A stretch of 64,000 bases of DNA, taken from assembly GCF_010093535.1 (NCBI RefSeq), contig NW_022985163.1, forward strand, positions 1,212,294 through 1,276,293. Direction: 5' to 3'. The stretch is from Lindgomyces ingoldianus. Lineage: Eukaryota; Ascomycota; Dothideomycetes; Pleosporales; Lindgomycetaceae. The translations under genes were made by a program, and so were the position numbers. The notes under the pieces are model-generated. The model had not been told where the DNA came from and made no database searches. It saw nothing but the letters and a program-made list of their open reading frames with translations. This document shows, in pieces, positions 62,036-64,000 of this stretch (the stretch's first letter is position 1; the number at the start of each line of letters is the position of its first letter).

Positions 62036-64000
62036 CGAAGGTGAACACGTCTCTCAAAATCCAATGAACAGCGCAAAATCCAGGAGAACCTGTTACCAAT
62101 TTGTAACGTTCATGCTTGTGGTCTTATGTCTCACCGACCGCCTGGTGGAATGCAGCGGTGAACTCACTGTCCGCCACGAAAGTTCTTCTGTTGCGGAAGC
62201 GAATTTCTTCTAGGCGTGAAAGGCTTCGTCGAGCTGGAGAGTCAGTGGAAACTGGTTATTTACTCGCTTAATAATATCGAGGCGTTGAGGTAGCGATTGA
62301 AAAAGCTTGTCATTGGAGATCGCAACGAAGGCTTGGGTTTGGCGAATTGATTCCGCCTCTAGATTCCTAGTAGATTCCACTTCGTGGAAAGCTCGGGCGC
62401 GTCAAGCTCTGCGATCCGAAATGAGCTAGTGGTTTTGGTACTGCCGCTCGTTAAATAAGAGAGTGGTGTCGAAAGGGATGAGCTCCATATCTGATTAGCA
62501 GATTGTTACCTCTCAACGTTTCCGTAGGTTACTGACTATTCTGAATTTCTTCGATACCTATGGGCAATACATGAGCCGAGATGACGAGATACAGCCTGTT
62601 AAATACGATTGGAATGGTGCGTGAATAAAAGAGACATCAATTCAATTTGCCATTTCTAGATCGACTTGCGAAAGGATGTAGATGACGGGTGAGGGAAGAG
62701 TGGCGAGTGAAAAGTTCTAAGGATGGATGGGAGCTCCTGCCAAGAATGGCTAATGCGTGCCTGAGCTGGGAATTGTGTATGGAACAAAATCTCAGGGTTT
62801 TTGCACAAGCATCCGTTGGGTAAGCATCTGTCAGAAGGTCTTCGACGTAATCGAACTCATTGTAAAGAATCAGAAGACCGGATTTGAGGAAGATCCAAGG
62901 CTAACACGCTTCAGCTAATCCTTTCTAGAAGTTCAAAAATCATACGATTTCCAGATATCAAAGAATCCTCGATAATTTGCTATTTCAAAACTTAATGTAT
63001 CACATAACTGTATGGCTAAATAAGTTTCTAGTTTGCAATACCTAATCCAAAGAAATGTTCCAAAAGACCAGAATTTTCAGCGCTACCTCTGCCACATATC
63101 CGATGTTCAAGAACCACACCCACACGAATACGAACCTAGAGCCTTACACATTAAAGCTCCTCCCCACTTTCCCTCGAGTCTAAAAACCCCCCTCATCCAC
63201 GATGCTACCCCCTTTCACCACTCGCTGGCAACTTAGATCGTCTTTCACCCTCCTCGACTCCTGAAGATAGAAAACGTGGTGAAATACGTTAGGCTATACT
63301 CTGTTTAGAGTAGCACTATGCATGGTGGTTTGTGCGTCCTCGGTTCTCTCATCACCCTGGCTGAGCTAGCTGAGATAATTGTCAGATGAAATCGTTGACC
63401 TCCTTCACGTCGCTGAGAATGTAGCAGGAAAGGTGTGCAATTGTTCGGTAGATATTTGCTACTATTTTTCTGTCTCTGAACGGGCGGTCCACGTATTGTG
63501 ACTGCTTGTCAGAGGACACTCTTTCTGCAGTCCCAACACTGGTCAATTTCCAATTTTTTGATTGCTATATCACACGACAATCATACAGGCGAGCTTAATG
63601 GAATTTCGTTCTTATTCAATGTGTATGTCTTTGCTAGACACCTTCAGGCGCTAGGCTTTCTATGGGGATGTAATCCGAACTTCACTCATAGATAGAATTC
63701 GTCGCCGCAGAACCGTGGCGTGCCTTCCAAACGCGTGGCCGGGCTGTCCTCTCAGTCTACCATCCACGTTTCATTTACATTTTGATGACACCTTAGAGCA
63801 CACTATATGATATCAAGGCATCGTAGCGTTGTATTGCTGCTTTCAAGAGACTCCTGGTAGGTGTTCCTCACTATATTCCCAGAGAAAGGCCTCCATAAAG
63901 CCCACCGGCTTCGATCGGCTTCCGGTGCTTTCCTTATTTCACCTTGTGGACAGTGGCGGATACTGAAGTTTGGTGAGTGACTAATAGAACGCAATCTGCA
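62036..64000. other. Intergenic, 2 kb to window end
   Basis: Upstream region of the cysteine-repeat gene and further spacer. The short open frames show no family resemblance, and no repeat or RNA gene was recognised. Confidence 0.45.

Noticed and set aside
1..64000. CRISPR arrays, bacterial operons, Shine-Dalgarno sites, attachment sites
   Set aside because: The window is eukaryotic. No regularly spaced repeats or polycistronic layout occur.

Overview
The window is nuclear DNA of a filamentous ascomycete (Pezizomycotina). The evidence is short GT-AG introns of about 44-76 bp, lone genes on both strands without operons, a dynactin p62 subunit, a Med15/Gal11 co-activator, a GtaA-type secreted glutaminase, and an AT-saturated transposon remnant that looks like repeat-induced point mutation (RIP). 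Gene style suggests a Leotiomycete-like fungus, but that is an inference. I recognise no tRNA or rRNA.

Region 1 (0-32 kb) is mostly housekeeping. It holds the 3' end of a probable alpha/beta-hydrolase, a TMEM205-like membrane protein, two convergent family-16-type methyltransferases (an NNT1-like one and EFM4), a small membrane protein, Med15 with a long gene-free upstream region, a DUF7704 membrane protein divergent from an F-box/WD40 protein, and an F-box protein. These are followed by the complex I assembly methyltransferase NDUFAF5 divergent from dynactin p62, a zinc-knuckle protein with a frameshift between its two knuckles, and a fungal conserved protein.

Region 2 (32-46 kb) is sparser. 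It holds gtaA, which has a GC-AG intron, a secreted PAF-acetylhydrolase-like esterase between gene-poor flanks, a conserved hypothetical protein and an F-box protein.

Region 3 (46.6-55.2 kb) is a decay zone. It contains a coding fragment joined tail to tail to a broken MFS transporter that carries a MITE-like insert. Next comes a roughly 3.1 kb AT-saturated element with terminal inverted repeats and a 9-bp target duplication, then a broken CmcJ-like oxygenase/methyltransferase gene and a broken short-chain dehydrogenase. An intact formyltetrahydrofolate deformylase (purU) sits inside this zone. Transporter, oxygenase and dehydrogenase together resemble a dead metabolic locus.

Region 4 (55-64 kb) has a large multi-pass membrane protein, an F-box pseudogene and an intact seven-exon gene for a secreted cysteine-rich repeat protein. 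In that gene five of six introns are phase 0 and fall at the same point of the repeat. A family of about 115-125 bp MITE-like repeats has four copies in the window (19.7, 24.1, 24.2 and 47.2 kb).

Intron coordinates were worked out by hand from splice signals and reading frame. No transcript or database evidence was available.
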